Positions 61,865 to 64,000 of a DNA stretch of 64,000 nucleotides are shown here, in pieces (positions within the stretch are counted from its first letter, which is position 1; each line of letters opens with the position of its first letter). The stretch covers positions 32,458 through 96,457 of the forward strand of contig NZ_JBGFFE010000010.1 of the NCBI RefSeq assembly GCF_041224415.1. The letters are read 5' to 3'. This stretch comes from Clostridium_B lapidicellarium. Its GTDB lineage: Bacteria; Bacillota; Clostridia; Clostridiales; Clostridiaceae. Position numbers and translations under genes: made by a program. The notes under the pieces are model-generated. The model was given only the letters and a program-made list of their open reading frames with translations. It was not told where the DNA came from and did not search any database.

Positions 61865-62059
61865 GTGCATTCGAATTTTGTTCCCTATATGAATCCTGGA
61901 GAATATATGATCCCTTCCATGTTTTCGGCCGGACCAGGTAAAAGATTGGCACAGGCCTACGTACCGATGCAGCCCTATATAGGTTTGCTCCCTTTGAATA
62001 CGGCATTGAAAAAAGGCACCGTATTTCCTAATTTGGTTATACCTTATCCAAGCAATTAA
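61865..62059 (+). CDS. cotJA: Spore coat associated protein CotJA
   Basis: A 64-residue coat protein with NFVPYMNPGE, KRLAQAYVPMQPY and NTALKKGTVFPNL, matching CotJA. The likely start is GTG 61865, six bases after AGAGGTG; the GTG nine bases upstream overlaps the ribosome site. It heads the cotJA-cotJB-cotJC operon expressed in the mother cell. Confidence 0.92.
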   Translation: MHSNFVPYMNPGEYMIPSMFSAGPGKRLAQAYVPMQPYIGLLPLNTALKKGTVFPNLVIPYPSN

Positions 62060-62083
62060 TATAAAATAGGAGGAAATAAATAT

Positions 62084-62338
62084 ATGAAAGATCGTAAAAA
62101 ATTACTAGATAAAATACGGCAAGTGGAATTTGCTGCAGTGGATTTGAATATTTATCTAGATAATTTCCCCGATAATAAAAAGGCCCTTGCCGACTACAAT
62201 ACCCTGTCAAAGCAGCTCATGTATCTAAAAAGAGAATATGAAGCAAATTTTGGAATGCTTGCCAACTTTGGGCTCAGTCAAAGCGAATACCCATGGTCCT
62301 GGACAAATGAACCCTGGCCATGGGAAACTGGAAATTAG
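62084..62338 (+). CDS. cotJB: Spore coat protein CotJB
   Basis: An 84-residue protein with the CotJB pattern LLDKIRQVEFAAVDLNIYLD, a second helical half and the tryptophan-rich tail SEYPWSWTNEPWPWE. It lies between cotJA (24 bp) and cotJC (12 bp). It functions in the inner spore coat; the biochemical role is unknown. Confidence 0.93.
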   Translation: MKDRKKLLDKIRQVEFAAVDLNIYLDNFPDNKKALADYNTLSKQLMYLKREYEANFGMLANFGLSQSEYPWSWTNEPWPWETGN

Positions 62339-62350
62339 GAGGTTCCATAT

Positions 62351-62923
62351 ATGTGGATTTATGAGAAAAAATTAGAATATCCTGTTAAAATAAAAAGCAA
62401 AGATATACGAATGGCTAAATATTTGGTTGCCCAATACGGCGGCCCTGACGGAGAATTAAGTGCCGCCCTGAGATATTTAAACCAGCGTTATACTATGCCC
62501 ACAGGCAAAACTAAAGGTTTACTTAATGATATCGGTACGGAAGAACTGGCACACGTGGAGATAATAGGTGCTATGATATACCAGCTTACGAAAAATGCCA
62601 CTGTATGTGAATTGGAAGAAGCAGGCCTGGGCAGCCATTTTGTCCAACATGGGCGTGCACTTTACTGGCAGGATGCCAGCGGTTTTCCCTGGACTGCCGC
62701 TTATATAACTGCCACTGCAGATCCAGTGACGGATCTCCACGAAGACATGGCAGCGGAACAAAAGGCCAGAACAACTTATGAACACTTAATAACTTTAACA
62801 GATGATCCCGATATAATAGATGTCCTCAAATTTCTATGGGCAAGAGAAATAGTTCATTTTCAACGTTTTGGAGAAGCTCTTGTCCATGTCCAGGATAAAG
62901 CTGACTCAAAAAAATGTTTTTAA
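62351..62923 (+). CDS. cotJC: Spore coat protein CotJC, manganese catalase family
   Basis: A 190-residue ferritin-like protein related to manganese catalase. The metal-ligand motifs LNDIGTEELAHVEIIGAMI and the second ExxH in LWAREIVHFQRFGEAL are present, as is the glycine-tyrosine rich loop AAYITATADPVTDLHED. It is the last gene of the operon and may protect the spore coat from peroxide. Confidence 0.94.
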   Translation: MWIYEKKLEYPVKIKSKDIRMAKYLVAQYGGPDGELSAALRYLNQRYTMPTGKTKGLLNDIGTEELAHVEIIGAMIYQLTKNATVCELEEAGLGSHFVQHGRALYWQDASGFPWTAAYITATADPVTDLHEDMAAEQKARTTYEHLITLTDDPDIIDVLKFLWAREIVHFQRFGEALVHVQDKADSKKCF

Positions 62924-62950
62924 TTTTTTGAAGACTGCAGAAAAATTTTG

Positions 62951-62984
62951 TATAACTGGAAATCTCGGTTTCCAGTTATATTTT
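62951..62984 (+). terminator. Terminator of the cotJ operon
   Basis: TATAACTGGAAA (62951-62962), loop TCTCGG, TTTCCAGTTATA (62969-62980), then TTTT. Confidence 0.88.
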
Positions 62985-62990
62985 CATATA

Positions 62991-63191
62991 CTATTTAAAT
63001 AAAAACAATTCTTCTATTGAAGTATCGAGAGCCTTTGAAATATCATATGCAAGCTTTAAGGATGGATTGTAATAACCTTTTTCCAGTCTTTGTATGGTTT
63101 CCCTTCTAACATTGACCATCTGTGCCAACTCCTCCTGAGTAATATTATTCAATTTTCTATGCTGCTTAATCGTCGTTATTAATTTCATTTC
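62991..63191 (-). CDS. XRE-family DNA-binding protein
   Basis: A 66-residue single-domain helix-turn-helix protein (LNNITQEELAQMVNVRRETI, then QRLEKGYYNPSLKLAYDISKA). The tail SIEELFLFK is typical of YozG/XRE regulators paired with membrane proteins. I start it at ATG 63191, after GAGGGG; the upstream frame is open. It shares bases with the stop of the gene upstream, so the two are coupled. Confidence 0.88.
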   Translation of the reverse strand, partial: EMKLITTIKQHRKLNNITQEELAQMVNVRRETIQRLEKGYYNPSLKLAYDISKALDTSIEELFLFK

Positions 63192-63588
63192 AATTCCCCT
63201 CGAAATAAAAAAATGACAATACAAAAATTGCTATAATTGAAAAGTACAAAATCAATAAAGCTGCTATAAAATTAAATACAGCATTCAAAGACAATGCCGA
63301 TATTATTATGATAATTCCAATAATACAGCTTATAAAACTTATCATAGAAGCTTTTAACACATTTAGTCTAAATAATTCATCCTTGATTTTAGGGAATAAT
63401 TTAAAAACAGCAGCAGCTATCATCAAAAGAGAGATCAAACCTACAACCAATACTGCCGCAGGGTTAATTTCCCCTGATTCAAGTCCACGGCCGTAAGTAT
63501 TATACCAGTTCACAGTTGCAAAGAACATAGGAATAATGGTACAAACAATAAAAAATAACGCAGTAAACATTTTATTTTTTTCATTCAC
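63190..63588 (-). CDS. Small membrane protein coupled to the XRE regulator
   Basis: A 132-residue protein with four predicted membrane helices (residues about 9-25, 45-62, 82-102 and 107-128). The pair of a four-helix membrane protein and a small XRE regulator is a recurring arrangement in Firmicutes, often autoregulated. Function unknown. Its stop overlaps the regulator start by a couple of bases. Confidence 0.72.
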   Translation of the reverse strand: MNEKNKMFTALFFIVCTIIPMFFATVNWYNTYGRGLESGEINPAAVLVVGLISLLMIAAAVFKLFPKIKDELFRLNVLKASMISFISCIIGIIIIISALSLNAVFNFIAALLILYFSIIAIFVLSFFYFEGN

Positions 63589-63804
63589 TATAAATCACAT
63601 CCTCGTAATTCAAAATATCAGTTCAACATATGAGACAAATATATCACATTTATACTTATAAATCAATATCTATTTTTCTGCCACCCACTTTCTGAGATAA
63701 GGCAAAATAAAAAAGTGCAACAAGCTTATAACATTTTTAATGTTTAAACTCATTACACTTTAGATGTATTACATCTTTGATTTTTCAATATCTGCAAATT
63801 ATTT

Positions 63805-63888
63805 TGGTGCGAAAGACGGGACTTGAACCCGTACGATTGAATCACACGCCCCTTAAACGTGCGCGTCTGCCAATTCCGCCACTTTCGC
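63805..63888 (-). tRNA. tRNA-Leu (anticodon AAG), CCA encoded
   Basis: The minus strand starts GCGAAAGTGGCGGAATTGG and ends CCCGTCTTTCGCACCA, with a class II variable arm. By alignment with leucine tRNAs, the anticodon stem is CACGT/GCGTG and the loop TTAAGGG, giving anticodon AAG (reads CUU, probably as inosine). A TAA anticodon would need a distorted stem and is less likely. Confidence 0.85.
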
Positions 63889-64000
63889 ATGCAATAACTA
63901 TTATAATTATTTTTTACACAATTGTCAATAAAAAATGTAGAAATTTATTGAGAATTATGATTTAATTGTGATAATGTCTTAGTATACCGCATTTGATTAT

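Overview
The window reads as a low-GC, spore-forming anaerobic Clostridium chromosome, probably from the acetogen/ethanol-butyrate-chain branch. Supporting signs are the anaerobic cobalt-early cobalamin pathway, an Fe-S serine dehydratase, 2-oxoacid:ferredoxin chemistry, spore genes (cotJABC, a CotF-like coat protein, a YtfJ/GerW-like protein), frequent TTG/GTG starts with strong GGAGG sites, and AT-rich spacers. The species is inferred, not proven.

Layout. 1-14.6 kb (minus strand): one very long cobalamin operon behind an adenosylcobalamin riboswitch, cobQ-cbiB-cobD-precorrin-2 dehydrogenase-hemC-cobA/hemD-hemB-cbiA-cobT-cbiC-cbiD-cbiE-cbiT-cbiL-cbiF, running off the left edge. 14.6-16.2 kb: cbiO and cbiQ of a cobalt ECF transporter, whose likely cbiM partner lies 30 kb away at 46.6 kb. 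16.3-19.3 kb: a Nudix hydrolase and MocR-type regulator divergent from a D-Ala-D-Ala ligase gene, with a 12-bp inverted repeat between them. 19.4-23.3 kb: a CBS-GGDEF protein with a small partner, and a long beta-CASP metallo-beta-lactamase nuclease.

23.7-31.5 kb is the most unusual block. A GntR/FCD regulator is followed by a p97/Cdc48/VAT-type double AAA+ ATPase, the four subunits of a probable oxalate oxidoreductase, and an OxlT-like oxalate/formate MFS antiporter, all on the minus strand. Between regulator and operon sit two perfect palindromes (29 and 39 bp) sharing one core; a related site lies past the far end of the operon beside an orphan promoter pointing the other way. I infer an oxalate import and oxidation system with a dedicated protein-remodelling ATPase.

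31.8-39.8 kb: a methyltransferase, tRNA-Leu(CAA), an amino acid permease, a TPP-riboswitch thiD-thiM-thiE operon, an amino acid ABC binding protein and permease without an adjacent ATPase, and pepT. 39.9-49.7 kb: addA, thrC, a class V aminotransferase, cbiM, lipA and lplA (separated by a heptamer tandem repeat). Upstream of lplA is a probable unannotated structured RNA with a consensus promoter and terminator. 50.3-53.7 kb: a cold-shock gene and a serine uptake/deamination operon. 54.4-64 kb: a SufS-like desulfurase, HAD phosphatase, DMT exporter, sporulation-associated and small membrane genes, an LRAT-fold protein, spore coat genes, an XRE/membrane-protein pair and tRNA-Leu(AAG).

All calls come from reading the sequence; no database search was run.
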